Source of the DNA: Siderastrea siderea
Taxonomy: Eukaryota; Cnidaria; Anthozoa; Scleractinia; Rhizangiidae
Assembly: GCA_964030785.1 (NCBI GenBank)
Contig: OZ034968.1
Location: forward strand, 73,578,427-73,642,426
Reading direction: 5' to 3'
Length of the DNA stretch: 64,000 nucleotides
Shown: positions 1 to 13,707 of the stretch, in pieces
How positions within the stretch are numbered: position 1 is the stretch's first letter
Layout: every line of letters begins with the position of its first letter
Notes under the pieces: generated by a model
Database searches by the model: none
What the model was told of the DNA's origin: nothing
What the model saw: only the letters and a program-made list of their open reading frames with translations
Translations under genes and position numbers: made by a program

Positions 1-30
1 TTAATTATTAACTGACGTTTTTCCCCGTTT

Positions 31-108
31 GCTGTTTACTGACTAAAAGGGATTTTCTTTACTGTTTACTGACTAAAAGGGATTTTTCTAACTGTTTACT
101 GACTAGAG
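31..108 (+). repeat. Short tandem repeat, about 2.5 copies of a ~33-bp unit
   Basis: The unit core tgtttactgactaaaaggg occurs at about 31, 65 and 91 with T-rich spacers; the last copy is degenerate (gactagagg). Confidence 0.75.
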
Positions 109-1499
109 GTACACCCCATTGACATCCTCTTAACTATTTTTATCGGTCTACATGTTTACTTAATTGCTTACATTATCTTTCCTCCCAAGCAAATTAGTCG
201 CTTTCTCGTGCCAAGCTGAAGTGAATTATTAAGCATGCGGTCACCTACATGCATTCCCTCCCATGATGCGACTACCACTTTTAAGGCCAGGTCTTGATGC
301 AACTTTCAACAACTTGAACTCAATTTGAATACACTAGCTTTACGTAACTTCAATAATGGAGCATTAAACTTGATGATGACGTTCATTGAAACATTACTTA
401 GGGTACCTGTAAACAAATTTCTTATCTCGCTATGTTTATGCAAGCAACAGCGGTTTCATATCATGACCGAATCTCTTTCAGCACTTACTGGCTGTAAGTA
501 TCATAAATGAAACAAATCAGTGAATATTTTTTGCACAATTTTGTGCGCATATCTTTACGTACCCTTTTTGACTAGAAGAGATCTTGAAATTTGTACTGTT
601 GTAGCGGATTGTTAGTTTACCTTTAGACAAAATTGGCTCAAAATTTACCCGGTCTTTTTTGAGAAAATAAAAGCCCGTTAATTAAATAATGTTGTCACGG
701 TTGTTGTGGCTTGAAAAACAAATTATTTGGTTTACCTATGGATGTGGGAATATGCTATTGAAATTTAAAATCATCGCTTAAATTGTGACCTATTCAGAGG
801 GTTGAAACTTTATATATTATTTACAAACAGTTTCCCTCGTTTCATTTTTTCCCCGTTACTTCTTGATAGGTAGGTTTAGTTTGCAATTGCCTGCTTAAGT
901 TCTCCTTGTCTCAAAAATAGGAAGTCCGTAGGATTTATTGTGGAAAAAATAACGGCAATAACTTAACTTGCAAACATATGAGAGGAACTCTTACTTGCTA
1001 AGTCAGTGTCTTTCATAAGAACCCTTCATTAATTCTATAATTATTTCGAACCCGCCAAAAAATCTAACAGTAAGCATTTAAGGTTTGCATTGGTGTATTT
1101 TAGGATGTGCAAAGCATGTCAGGTGACAACCCGCTGAGTTTAAAGTTAATTCTTGTTCTATTTTTATTTCAGTTAGAAATCATTTAATTCTGCCATATCA
1201 GATACTTCCTCATCAAAAGCGTGATGCATGTAGAAGTAACCTCTGATAAGTCTTAAAACTTTTTTTAATCTGTATTGAACCACAATAATTGAAAGCTATG
1301 TTACTCTGATCTTGTACTTTGTTTCTTAAGGCAGCGTAATTTTGTCAAGAGATATGAATTTTAGCATTTTATATTATGCACCATTTGTTGTTTTCCAAAC
1401 ATATCGAAAGTGTGACTCAACGCGTGCATACTTATATAATTCATTCTACCCAATCTCGAAGTAACGTTAACCAGCGGCGGTGTCCCTTCTGCGCACGTG

Positions 1500-1625
1500 C
1501 AGTGTTCGCGTCTTAAATATTTAACACCAAGAAAGGAGAACATAGAAAGTGTTCGCGTCAAAAATATCTAACACTGAGGATAAAAAGTGCTTGCGCGCAA
1601 AAAAATCAAACACCAAGAAAAAATG
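1500..1625 (+). repeat. Degenerate tandem repeat, three copies of a 38-50 bp unit
   Basis: Each copy follows the pattern agtgttcgcg(t/c)c...aaata(t)(t/c)taacac(c/t)(a/g)ag. Copies start near 1500, 1549 and 1586. No function can be inferred. Confidence 0.65.
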
Positions 1626-2399
1626 TGTAAAAGGTGCTTTAGTAAATTTTCTTTTCTTTGCATGATTTGCTTAATGTATGAAAAAGCTTTCTTCCAAAGC
1701 GGCATTCGTACACAAAAGTATTGATTTGGTTGGCACTGTTTTAACGCATCCTGCTGGCTTTGCAAATAACCAGACCCTACGCTGAGATGCACTCCAGTTT
1801 GGCTTAAGTTGCGGTTTGCAAATATTTAAAATTTGGCTTGCTGTAGAAATAACGTAAAGTACTGTAGCTGAACTATTACAACAGTAACCGATCTTACTGA
1901 ATACTGAAACGATGAAATCTTGAATGTATTTTAATGCAAAGCTTATAGCGTATACAAATAATTTGCTATGCTTTGGATTTTTTCAAAGAAACGTCTGTCA
2001 AGGTGACAGTTATTTTCTCAAGGTAGTGCAAATTTCTTTTAATCATTTATTATTGATAAGTCGACAATTTGGAGAGGTACATATGGCTAATTGATTAGTT
2101 TGCAAATTTCTTGGTTACAACATGTAATCATCGAAACTTCACGTAAAAAACGAAAAACAGACGTTTTTATTCAAAGTACCGTTTGCTAAACGAGTGGGGA
2201 CAAAATGGATGAAATATTGAAATACAACCGCGATTTTCACTCGAAGAAATCAGTTTTATCATGGTTAGGCATGCATGTGTAAGGTTATTATTTCAATTTG
2301 TTTTCTTTTCATTTGATAAGAAATCTTTCGTAATTTTTCTTTGTGTTTTCAAGTGATATTTGCTTATGGTTGTTTCATTTAAATCCACAGAAATCTAGC

Positions 2400-5300
2400 A
2401 TGGGCAAACAAAGCGTTCTGGTGACTTTTTTAGTGATAGCGGCTTGTTCGTGCAGCGGATTTTCGATTATGGGCGAGCGACAGGAAAGGTGAGAGCGGGA
2501 AAGACGCCATTACTATTTGACACATTGTTAGTTTTAATTCGTGACTTATAGTTTTAACCGTCATATACGAGGTCCTATTAGAATGAAATGAAATTTTCGC
2601 TACATGAAAGTGTTAAAATCTTACAAATTAAGTGTATTTCATTAAAGTCATCCTACTCTAACTGAGGCGTTTGTGGATTAAATGTGGCCGTTAAATTAAA
2701 GCTATTGACCGAGTAATTTCTTGTGATGCTGAACTTAATTTAACTAGCTAGGAAATTTGACATTTGGTAGTTTTTAAGCGAAACAACATTTCTTTTATAG
2801 GTGACTTTATTGTTTATGGCTTGTCAAGAAATCACTGTTTTTTCGACAGTTAAAGACATTCAGTATGCCATTTTAAAACACGGTTACCAGTAGCCATCCT
2901 TTTCGCCTATATAGTTCAACGATTATATACAGTGTAAAACAGGAGGGAACTGCAAGAACGATCGAGGCTCTACATGTCCAAATTCTATTGCGTGAGAATC
3001 ACGGGCTGAACGCTCACTAACACCGAGGTGTCCCAATCAGTACATTTTATCCGTTTATATTTTAGTCTGCGCTGTTTCTCTCAAAGAAAAGGGTTTTTGG
3101 TCCATTGACAACATAACCCTGAAACCCCCTATGCGAGTTTTCTTCCTTTTCTTCTTCTTCTTCTTCTTCTTCTTCTTCTTCTTCTTCTTCTTCTTCTTCT
3201 TCTTCTTCTTCTTCTTCTTTTCTGAGGCGCCGTATTGACTTGTTTCTCGCCCTGCCAGTCTATATTCTTTTTTCGTGGTTAATTCTTATCATTCCAATAT
3301 TTATACAATAAAAGAAAAAAGTCAGATTGATGTTCAGTAATAATGCATTAATCACATTAATTTTGAGACCAGCGCGTCTATCGTCAACTTTTTTTCACTG
3401 TCCGTGCCTTGTCATTTTTTAAGGTCTATCAATGAAGGTGAGAAGGACTGGGAACGTAGTCGGCAGGAAGCGGCAAATTTATCTGCCACAATAAACGCAA
3501 TTCTGGAATCATATGATAGGAAATTACGACCTAATGCTGGTGGTAGGTATCTGGTATAACAGTTGCCCTGTTCATTGCTATTGTTCTAGTGACATGTATT
3601 CCAATCTTATCATCCAAGTTGTCTTCTAGTTCGATATCTCTCCGCCTCTTAGAGCGACAGTATTTCTTCGGTCTTCCACCTTTATTATATAATAAGCATT
3701 TTAGAAAGTGGATGCTACCAAAACGTGTAACACTGTTCAGACCTAAATTAAACAGAACAATATTAAAACATCCAGTTGTGTGAGCGATTTTCTGCTGAAT
3801 AACTATTTTTTCGGCAAAAAGAAATGTTGGGCAATCATTTCACACTAGTCCATTTTGGCGTTCATGTTCACCTATTTCTATCTGTTTGTATGTTTTAAAG
3901 GTAAACCTGTAGAAGTAACGGTTGAAGTCAAAGTTGTTTCATTTGGCGAATTAGACGAAGCAAACATGGTATGGTATGATCTTTTTCTTTGTATGCATCT
4001 TAAGTGCATTCTTGTAGAACGAGTAAAAAGGGGGTGGTATTGGCACAAGATGATTATTTCCCATTGTAAATTAGTTAACGTAACAAATACATGGCTCCAT
4101 GGAATAACGACGGTGCGTTGACATTGTGTTTAAATAAAGGAATAGCATCGTTATTATCATCATGATCATCTCATCATCACTGATGATGATGCTATCATCA
4201 TCCTCATTATCATCATCACCATCGTCATCATCATCGTTATCGTCATCAGCATCATTACCACTATCACAAGAGTTGGCGCAGTTATGTTGACACTCCCCTC
4301 CAACCAATGCGGGTTTTACTCCCGGATTCGCCGTCATATGTGAGTTGCATGACTTTCTCATGCGCTCTCCCCTTGTTTCAAGGCGAAATGGTGCTCGCCA
4401 TTGCGCCCAAAGTCCTCGGTCTGGATACGGAGGACCTGCATGAAAACCACCTGCAAGTGATGAGAATTTTTTCTCCTGTGAGCGCTCTGTGAATGTTAGG
4501 GTGGAAGTGTGCCCGCTTGAGCTATGGAACCCTTACCCTATGCCAGACCATCTCTTATTAGCTGCAGTTTGCAGCCCTATTTTAGTCGACTAGACACCAA
4601 AAATCCTTATCCTCTCCCAGACTTGCCGAGTGTCAATTCCTATGCTAGACTAAATTCTTCACACCACTGATCAGTTTGCCGATAAATGATAACCCATTCT
4701 CCACCAAAGACCCTGTGATTTCTGTACCCGGCCCTATCCAAACTAAACTGGTTGAAAACCACACCCTTCACAGCGGCACATACCCATATAGCTTACAATA
4801 CCCCACCAGCAATGCCCCACCGTCTCTGCCATTTTATAAACGATGACTACTCTTATCACTCAAGATACCATGGTTGCGTGGGGAGGCGCAGAAGTTACTT
4901 CATGCCACAGAAACCGGACGTGATTGCCTTTCAATGGGCCGCTTGCGACTTAATTTACAATTATTTGCTCTTATCTCTCGAGATAATGAATTGTTGTATT
5001 TTCCACCAATAGGAATACTCGATGGACATTTTCTTCCGCCAATGGTGGTATGATCCGAGGTTCAAGCATAATTCCAGCATACCATTCAACATGGCGGCAG
5101 ACCCCACCGAGCTCTTCTGGACTCCAGACACGTACTTCTTCAATGTGAAAAGAATCAAATACCATTTTGTGACTCGTGAGAATATGCGCGTCATGATTTA
5201 CTCAACAGGAAAAATCTATTTTAGCGCCAGGTAAGCGGCGTATTTATTCGTCTGAATGAGATTATTTGATAGACCTCACTTAAAAGTGGCTGCAATTGAT

Positions 5301-8300
5301 TTTTCTCACTAAAAAGTATAATTTGCAGGCAGGAGGAGTAGTGAAGGGAGTATTAATGGACTAATATCCCATCTAAGGGAAGAGTTTAGAAATTTTCCTA
5401 AGTTACTGCATGTTGCAGAACTAGGCAGGTTAAAGACGAGCCGGTCTGGGTCACCTGTATATCGCATGTCACCTGTGGGTCACCTGTGTTTCGCATGTGA
5501 CTTTGCCTTCGCAAAGAAGACCACAAGACTAACCATGGTTTATCGAGGTCTTTCGTTGAGCATCGTCTTTCTTTTTTGTAGGGTAACATTGACAGCTCAG
5601 TGTGATATGAACTTCCGTCTGTACCCAATGGATACACAACACTGCCCCTTGATCATTGAGAGCTGTGAGTACCCATTGTGCTGCTCAGTATTATGTAATT
5701 GTGAATAGCACATCGCAAAAATATGCCTCAGTTTGTTCAGTTATCACTTTCAGCGATAAACTTTAGTACTACAAAACACAATCAAGTTACTCATTTTGCA
5801 GGCAATTATGTTCGGCTGTTATCCAATTGCTAAGAGAATAAAACTCTGACGCTATAAAGTTATTTTCGAGAGGACAACAGAACACGCAAAATACTCCAGG
5901 TACTACACAACTGACTAAATCACAGGGAAAATGAAGGGGAATAATAAATCCACCCTTCGACGGTTTCACAGATAAGACTCGCGGACGCTTTGGTCAAAAT
6001 TGTTCCCATGTCAAATACAACTAAATACTCGCAAAATTCACAACTCAGTCGTAAGTATCGGCACGTATTATCTGCATTCAGATGGCAAACCATGGAAAAA
6101 GGCATTTTTATCAGTTTGGTTAATTTTTTTTTCTGCGGTGTAAAATCTGATGCAGATGCCCATACAACGGATGACGTGGATTACAAATGGCGAAAGACTA
6201 AGTCAAACAAGGGGAAAGGAATAGAGATTGCCTCTCAAGAAATGGCACAGTTTGAACTGGCGGGAATAGAAACGAAGATCAAAGACACTGAAAACAGCAA
6301 AGGTATTCAAATGTCTTTTTTTTTTTAATGCTTATGTCTTAATAAATAACTAGAAATTTAATGCAACCGCTATTCCCAGAACTAACTTCAAAACGCACGC
6401 TCAGCGCTGGAATGGAGGTTCAAACAGATCAACGTAACGTTTTTATTTTACTTTTCCCCTATATATTCGTCTCAATTTCGATCCAGTTGAGGTGGGAGTA
6501 CCACAATAAGCGATATTAAACTTCGAGTAATGTAAAATCTATTCTAGAATTCATAGTGTTGAACTGTACTCGCGTGCTATGCAGAGAGGTACCAAGACTC
6601 TGCGATATAGCTCTTTCAACTTTATTCCATTGTAGTTCACATCTTTAGTCTACAAGTCCCTCAGCTACTTTGCTCCTATTGTCGTCTGACCAGTGACAAC
6701 TTCAACTGACAGCTACTAGTGACAGCTACATCTTCTACTTCTACTTGATTAGATTCAACTCAACTCAACTGGGGTTACAACCGTTAATGCAACCAATTAT
6801 ATACTGTCGCTGTAGACATGTTTGGGTTCCTAACCTCAAGAACTTGGCCATCTCAATGAGCACTTGATAAGAACACCAAAATATACCAACGGACAAACGG
6901 AAACGAACGACATCTAGACATAATTGGAAACACTGGATAGTTTTAGGATAAAGTACTAACCATAACCTAGAAGTAGGAAATAAATCAGCTAGACCCAGAA
7001 TTCGACCCAACGCTAACCATTCATGGTGGTCTTTGACCAAGGTCAGGGAAATTTCCCAAACGTGAACGCAGCTAAAATTATTGCCAACTCTAAGACTTAC
7101 AGACAAGTAGGAAATAACACTAGACGGCAACAAAAATCCTTCGTGCGAGATTGGCCTTTTAAAGTTATCAATTAGGTCATAGCACGATTTTAAATTAAGC
7201 GTCACCAACCGAAATGAGCAAAAATCAAATAATGATACTACAAAGTAAATATTCAATTTTCGACTTCCCAACAATAGTAATATACAGAATTGTAAAACAG
7301 TCTTTTCGTACTTCGTACTCATAGAACATTTACCTACTTCTCACGCGCAAAAAATGCGCTTTCAAGGCAATCCAACAAGCCATCCAAATACGATCTAAGA
7401 ACACATTACTTTTACGTTTACATTGACAGGTTCCTTTGCAAGTCTGAGAGTCGTGTTTTCGTTCAAGCGCCGTATGGAATATTTCATTTCGTCCGTGTTT
7501 TCACCGGCGGTGACGCTAGTCGTCCTTTCGTGGTGCTGTTTTTGGATTGACCGCGTTGCAGTTCCGGCACGCGTATCCTTGGGAATCACGACCATACTTA
7601 CAGCCATCGTACTTTGTGGTTCCATGAATCAAGAAATGCCGCCAGTCAGTTACATGAAAGCCCAAGATTTTTTCTTGTTGGGCAGTTTCGGGTTTATCTT
7701 TCTATCCTTCCTGGAGTTTGTGGTCGTGTTGAACACGGATCCTGAGCCTAGGTGGTTCCGATGGCTTAAACGATGCTGCGAAAAACAATCTGCAAAGGTA
7801 TTTTTGTAATATGGGTGTAATGTGAGTTCGGCACTTAACAATATAAAGTAAAGAGCTACTGTAATATAACAGCCATGTTGTGGAACGGACAAAATTAAAG
7901 CCCGGATGATCAAACCACTACCGTTTCTTTTACTTGCTAATTGGTACTGATATAATACAACTTCAAACTAGTAGACCAAAACTTGCACCCAGTACTGGTC
8001 TCGTTCTTATACAAGATAAGCCAGAACCAAAGGACTATCCCACGCGTTGTTAAGGTACCTCCGCTTTTTTCGAGTCGCTTGAGAACTCCAAGTTTTGATT
8101 TCTACTCAATTTTCCGGTACATTTTAGAATTTCCCTTTTAAGTGTATTTCGACTACCTTTTAAAACACTTAAATAATAATTTTTCTTTTTTATACTACGC
8201 GCGCAAAAGACGCCCCTTTGGGCAGAGCCTACCCTATAGCCCACCACAGGAAGTAGCAATTCCCCCCGGAATTTTGGGGGGGGGGGTGGGAAGAAGAGGT

Positions 8301-9437
8301 GCATTTTTTTTCGTTTTTTCTGACAATCAGGAAGAGAGACGGCCACTGAAAATTGAGGAAGCAGTGCTAGAAAAAGAGGTAAACAGTATAATTTAATGTA
8401 TTTAATCATTTCGTCTATCCCCCTAAGGTTTACGTTCTAATTTCTAAGTAGGGGCTGGAAAATATATACACCCCGGAGATTCCTCTATCCTGTCCTCCTC
8501 CTCCTCTTCCTCCTCCTCCTCCTCCTCCTCCTTTTTTCCTCTTCTTCCTCTTTTTCCTCCTTCTCTTCCACTTGCTCCTCTTCTTCCTCCTTCTCCCCTT
8601 CCTCCGTTCTCCGTTTTCCTCTTATTTTTCATCCTTCTTATCCTTATCCTGCTCATCACTCTTTTGCGAAACAAAGCATCAAGACGTACGCGACGCCAGT
8701 GTAGTACAGAACTCCGGAGATTGAAACTATCCTTTTACTTAAAATATCTTCGACGTGGGGATTTTTACGTCTTTGGGTCAAAGCTACAGTAAAAGTGAAA
8801 GTAAAGTTTTTTCTCAAGTTATCTTCTTAAATTAAGAACAAACCATAATCATTTGTCAGCTTTTCTATCGAGACACAATTGAACAACTTGGCTCAATTTT
8901 CTCAAGCTGCAACCATTTCCATCCTGGCCATCCGTACCAAAAGACACTTATATAAAGCTTCACAAAACCAACTGTAATTTTTAACAAAACTGAGCCATTA
9001 GTTTGGAGGTCATTTTATTGGAATACGTCTCTCGCCAATTAAGGTAACACTTAAAATATGTGACACAGCCCCTTTAATGTTTGTAGACCAGCTTTGATAC
9101 TGAGCCTGACACCGACCTGGAAGCAGAAATCATCCATCCCGCTGAAGCTGACCTGGACACATTACACAGACATGCGCCAGGGTGTAACCATACTCTTTCC
9201 AGAAGACTAATGGTGTCGAACACTGATCATGGGGCTACGGTCATGCTACTAGATAGGTCAGGTGAAATGCGTCATGGAAAAATTCAGGTAAAAGCCACCA
9301 ATCAGGAACTTCCTAAGAAGCGGAAGTCAAGCTGTTCCCACTGGGTTGACGTAGTTTCCCGGATACTCTTCCCAGGATGCTATGTCACTTTTTTGGTGCT
9401 CTTCTGGCGGAAATTCGTTCAACAGCTACCCATCTGA
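2400..9437 (+). CDS. Cys-loop ligand-gated anion channel subunit (GABA-A/glycine receptor-like), 9 exons
   Basis: Pentameric neurotransmitter-gated chloride channel subunit of the plasma membrane. Exons by GT-AG sites and continuous phase: 2400-2488, 3424-3542, 3901-3968, 5013-5230, 5582-5664, 6156-6302, 7430-7797, 8331-8378 and 9087-9437, giving 496 residues. The start is the ATG beginning a hydrophobic signal peptide (residues 1 to about 20). Visible hallmarks: YDRKLRPN near residue 60, the FFRQWWYDPR block, and the Cys-loop with Cys172 and Cys186 separated by 13 residues (CDMNFRLYPMDTQHC). TM1 lies about 261-281, TM2 from 290, TM3 about 322-344 and TM4 near 465-485. The Pro-Ala-Arg just before TM2 (287-289) is the anion-selectivity signature of this family. 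Exon 9 encodes the variable intracellular loop and TM4. The gene is complete with no defect. The ligand cannot be decided from sequence. Confidence 0.93.
3150..3219 (+). repeat. (CTT)n microsatellite in intron 1
   Basis: About 23 near-perfect CTT units inside the first intron of the receptor gene. Confidence 0.95.
4151..4260 (+). repeat. (ATC)n/(GAT)n trinucleotide repeat in intron 3
   Basis: Imperfect ATC/TCA repeat with an internal GATGATGAT inversion. The Asp-rich minus-strand ORF over it is an artefact of the repeat. Confidence 0.9.
8482..8640 (+). repeat. Pyrimidine-rich (CCT/CTT)n tract in intron 8
   Basis: Long C/T-only tract built of CCT and CTT units. The minus-strand Glu/Arg-rich ORF over it is low-complexity noise. 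Confidence 0.9.
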
Positions 9438-9509
9438 CAGTTCGAGAATTTGGAATTGAGAAAAATGTTTCAACTTACACTGAAGCTTGGAAAAAATTTT
9501 CTATAAATT

Positions 9510-9515
9510 AATAAA
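9510..9515 (+). terminator. Probable polyadenylation signal of the receptor gene
   Basis: AATAAA lies 73 bases after the stop codon at 9435-9437, a normal distance for a short 3' UTR. Confidence 0.6.
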
Positions 9516-10441
9516 AACCAATTCTTGTTAAGTGGTACAACTTTCAGAATCCAACTCTTTTACGATAAACAATGAAAAAGTATACAAGTGGTATTCTAGC
9601 TTCATTAATCAAGCTTAGGATGAACAATACTTGGGTGCAAAATGTTTTCATTGTAGTTTTTTTTATAGGTTGCTGTATCAGCGATATTAGTCTCTTTTCC
9701 TGGCGATATATATTTAAATAATTTGCTTTACATATGAATTTACCTATTTGCAATCTCGAAATTCCTGATAATATTTATTGATCAACACTTCTGCTAGCAT
9801 TTATTAATATTTATTTAGTTTTTTTTTCAGTGAGCTATTAAGATCTATTTCAAAGGTGGGTTCTACTCAATTGATGTCACTGAAATTGTGCAGTATCGGA
9901 AAGGTTGATAATCTCTATTTACCGAACAGCAGTGTAAGAACGTAGCAAATAAGGATCAAACAGATCGCACCCTAAACGGCTCAAACTACGAGTATGATCG
10001 GCTGAAGTGCGACGTTCTTTCGCCTATTTTAACGCGGAATGTTGATTAAAAGTTATTGTATACCCGAATCGAACTGCATGCTATGAGTATTAGTACAATA
10101 GAGTTAAGTATTCAGTAAAGGGAAACCATTTATACCTGTTAGTGTCTATCAACGCTTGAAAATTTTCTATAGTTCAGACATAAACATTGTATTGATTGAG
10201 TTAATCTGTGTTTTTGCATTTTCACCGAGTTGCATGTGCACTCGTTTGATAAAACATTAAAAAACAAGAAGCTTTTTTTTCGGCGTACCACCACAAAGCG
10301 AAGACAAGAGCCACTGTTAGACTTGATAAAATACTTGCTGTAAATCTTTTGAGGGGCTAATTATTAGAAAAAATAAACATTATCAAATCACGTAACGAGA
10401 ATGTATCAAAATGATTGATTGACGTAATCCGTTAGAAATTA
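9516..10441. other. Intergenic spacer
   Basis: AT-rich sequence between the receptor gene and the left end of the Polinton; I see no gene, RNA or repeat in it. Confidence 0.5.
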
Positions 10442-10665
10442 AGAGGGAATGTCCACTAACATCGAGCGAGTGGCGGCACATGATGAAAAATAAAATTCCC
10501 TCATAAATTTTCCACGGATACCCTATTGTAATCTAAGAAACGTGGTGGGATTTTTTTCTTGAAATTTTTTTTAAGCCCGAAAAAAAAAATTAACACGTTT
10601 ACGCCACACGTGTCCTGTAAACACGCGAAATAAACGTGTATCATACCTTCTCCTAAACTTCGCTC
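10442..10665 (+). repeat. Polinton left terminal inverted repeat, outer part
   Basis: Matches the reverse complement of 39346-39548: both share aatgtccacta, gcacatgatgaaaaat, cataccttctc and aaacttcgctc. The repeat resumes at 15574, after the fold-back insertion. Confidence 0.85.
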
Positions 10666-13600
10666 TGTTTTATTCGCACCCCAGAAAGCCCCCATTTTAA
10701 GCGTGGAAGTTTGCTTTTGAAGTGTGTGTGAAGTAATTGAGTCCTGTTTTAGATCTGTGAATTAATTTTCAAGGTCATGGCGAGCTGCTGAAAATCACTA
10801 AAATTCGCTTGCTTTGAATTCTCAATTTGGCACAGTTTTTCAAGAGAAAGCTTTCCTCTCCAGTAAAACACCAAATCACTTGAATTTCAAAATTCTTGAA
10901 AGACGAAATACCATTCTAAAATCAAGTTTAAAAATTAGTTTCGGGCTTTTTATCAGCGCCGAGTACAAGCGCTCTCAAAATCCCGATGATCACAACATTA
11001 ACCTGTCAACCAGTACAAACAATAGGCTCGTTCCTCCGACCAAATAGCCGAAAACGTGGAATTTTTCCCTTGTTTCCTTTGGTATTTGGATGAAAAGTAC
11101 AGGATAAAGATCATATCTAGCTCACCTTGAATGAGATTTTGTCTAAATGCCAGGTTTTGTCAAATTTTAGGTGTAGTGTCCAAGGGCCATCTTGACGCGT
11201 GGAATCGACCGTTATCTCCTGGTATCTCCAGATTGACTTTCAACTAATGAATAACGACTCCACCACCACATTCACATCCCTTAACGAATGGCAAATGAAT
11301 TTTTAAAACCTCTTAGTGTTAATTCCCTGAAGAAACTAAATAACTTTGCAGTGATCTCCACATTCATCTCAGAAACCGCACTGTTATTATGGTCTGATTT
11401 AACTAAATTTGTCTGTCACGCAACGGGTTCTGGTCAAGTCACAGGATAGGTTTTGGTGATGGGATTGCAAAAATGGGGGAAAAAATGGAAAGATTAGGAC
11501 GTCTGAAATAACTTAAGCTATAAAAGAAATTGTACAAGATAGAAGGCGATGTAAATAGTGATGGCGTTTGTTTCAGCAACTCGACTGGAAAGACCGTTTC
11601 CCATTTTCATTCCAGATGCTGGACTACCTCAACGTAAAAACAAACCACAGAGATAGCTGAATTTTTTTCCATGATGTAAACTAAAGCATATCGAAGGTTA
11701 ACAAAGATGGCATCCATTTGTTTCTTACAAGTTCCCTGAAAATTTTAAGTTCACTTTTCTCTATATTAAATCGTGAGTTTTCAATGCGTTGCACTTGGCT
11801 ACAACTGCGTTTGTTTACTCACATTCCGTCCTCCTGTTTGGTGTCATGTTACACCGCCGAAGTTATGCCTGAAATATCTTTCGACTAGTAAAATAGAGTG
11901 ATACTACATATGACGGGACTATTCACCACACAATTCTGACCTGTGCAAAACAAGTTGCAGATTGTATAGATGTACATTTTGTGACGCTCTGGCGAGAGGA
12001 AAAAATTGTCACGTGTTCACTAGAAGCAGAAAGTATTAGCTTCCGATAGTCTAAAATAGCAAACATCCATACTTTTTTTATATCTTACTGCAGAGTTCGA
12101 CTTTTCAAGACGGGAAAATTCCCTAGCGTGAATGCATTTTAGGATATTTTTCCCATAGTCTAATTAATTTCACGGTGAAGGATTTCAATATTATTTGCAA
12201 GCCACCAGTGTTGCGTCGAGGAAGGCGCCTCGAGAAGCTGCCATTTGCGGAAATAATTTTCTTGTTGGAAATCAGGCGTGTGAGAATTTCAGGTGCGACA
12301 TTATTGGAAACTAGACAAAATGTCTTAAGTGCGGATCGGCTTTGAGTAAATGTTTAAAAACTGATAATTTTCGTTCAAAAAAAAGGAAAACGCCAGATTT
12401 AACACGCTGTAGTTGTAGAGCGCTTCTTCTATATCGCGCCATTGTAAAAGGATAGGTTCTTTGGAGTTCTCGCAGTCAGGACCCCTGTCACCGAGTACAA
12501 TAGGCAATCAAACCATTATCTCCCTTGGCTGCGAATAGAGGTCACTTATTCTTTTCAGAAAGTAGTTGCAGGCGTTTGCGCCTCTTACAAGCGATATGAA
12601 CAAGCAGTTGCTGTTCACCAGTTGCAAAAAAAAAGAGACTTTTCAGGTCACACTTGCAGTGTTGGAATCAGTGATATCGACCCAGAAGTTGAGCTTCGTT
12701 GGTTTTCTTTCAGCACGCGCAATAGTATTTTTAATTAGTATACTTAACATGGACCATTTGCCCAGCCCATCGCTCTTGTCTGGGAATAGCGCAGAGGGAA
12801 CTAATCGACGTTGGTCATGTTGAGTTCTACCAGGGCTGTCTAAGTATGCCTCGAACGGGAAAGTGAGAAAAGCAGACCGTGGAATTGGCAAGTCGGAGTC
12901 CAAAGCTATTTTGCAACACATCGTTGTCTTCCTTCCAGTGGGCTCTGGTAAGTAAACTTTTTTTCTCATACCCACTTTCGTGCATTCCTCGCTGTGATGG
13001 CAGACGTCATTAAGCAGATTAACACTACCATACCAGCCCTGAAGACAGTCAGCTTCCGGCAAGACAGCGCTGGCTGCTACCACTGCAGGGCCTGCAGGGC
13101 CACCATAGTTTGCGCAGGAGTACTAGGAGCAGAGCTGGGCGTGGTGTCCAAACTCTTGGTTCTCTTCCCTCCTCATGGAGGGAAGGGAGCCTGCGACCGC
13201 AACGCCGGCGGAGACTAAGTCGGATACATTTATCCTCTTAAACTCCGGACACAGTATCAAGATCCCCATCCCCATGGAGGGAAGGGAGCCTGCGACTGCA
13301 AGGCCGGCCGAGACTAAGTCGGATACATTTATCCTCCTAAACTCCGGACACGATATCAAGATCCCGGTGGAGAACCATCCTTAAGTGTCATCCGGTGTGC
13401 GTCCATTGCAAGCCCTTTAGTTGCCAATTGGAAGATCGATGGTGTGAGCATGCTCTCGAATATACAGTTTTCTAAAGAAGGAATCCGTCCTTGTATGAAG
13501 AGCATATGGCGTGGGACCTATAAGACCAATATCTGCGCTGAAATCTAAGGCCCTGTTATCTGATGGTCTACCGTCCATAGCAGTGCTCTAATCGAAACCA

Positions 13601-13672
13601 AGCCCGTTCTCCACAACCGTGAGAAGGCGGAGAAATATCGCACAAGCAACTGTCACCTGACAAACAAGGGGG

Positions 13673-13707
<35 letters not shown>

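Larger units (their letters stand above)
1..2399. other. Upstream non-coding region of the receptor gene
   Basis: AT-rich sequence without a supportable gene; the short ORFs here (for example 325-510 and 1361-1792) resemble nothing I know. It probably holds the promoter and 5' UTR of the receptor gene that starts at 2400, but I see no convincing TATA or initiator. Two short tandem repeats are listed separately. Confidence 0.5.

Noticed and set aside
6765..7322. 185-codon minus-strand ORF in intron 6 of the receptor gene
   Set aside because: No domain or composition typical of a protein; it lies antisense in an intron and is probably chance or an unrecognisable repeat remnant.
8444..8674. Glu/Arg-rich minus-strand ORF
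   Set aside because: Generated by the CCT/CTT pyrimidine tract.
12643..13083. 146-codon minus-strand ORF in the fold-back segment
   Set aside because: No recognisable family, no upstream promoter motif, and overlapping + ORFs of similar length.
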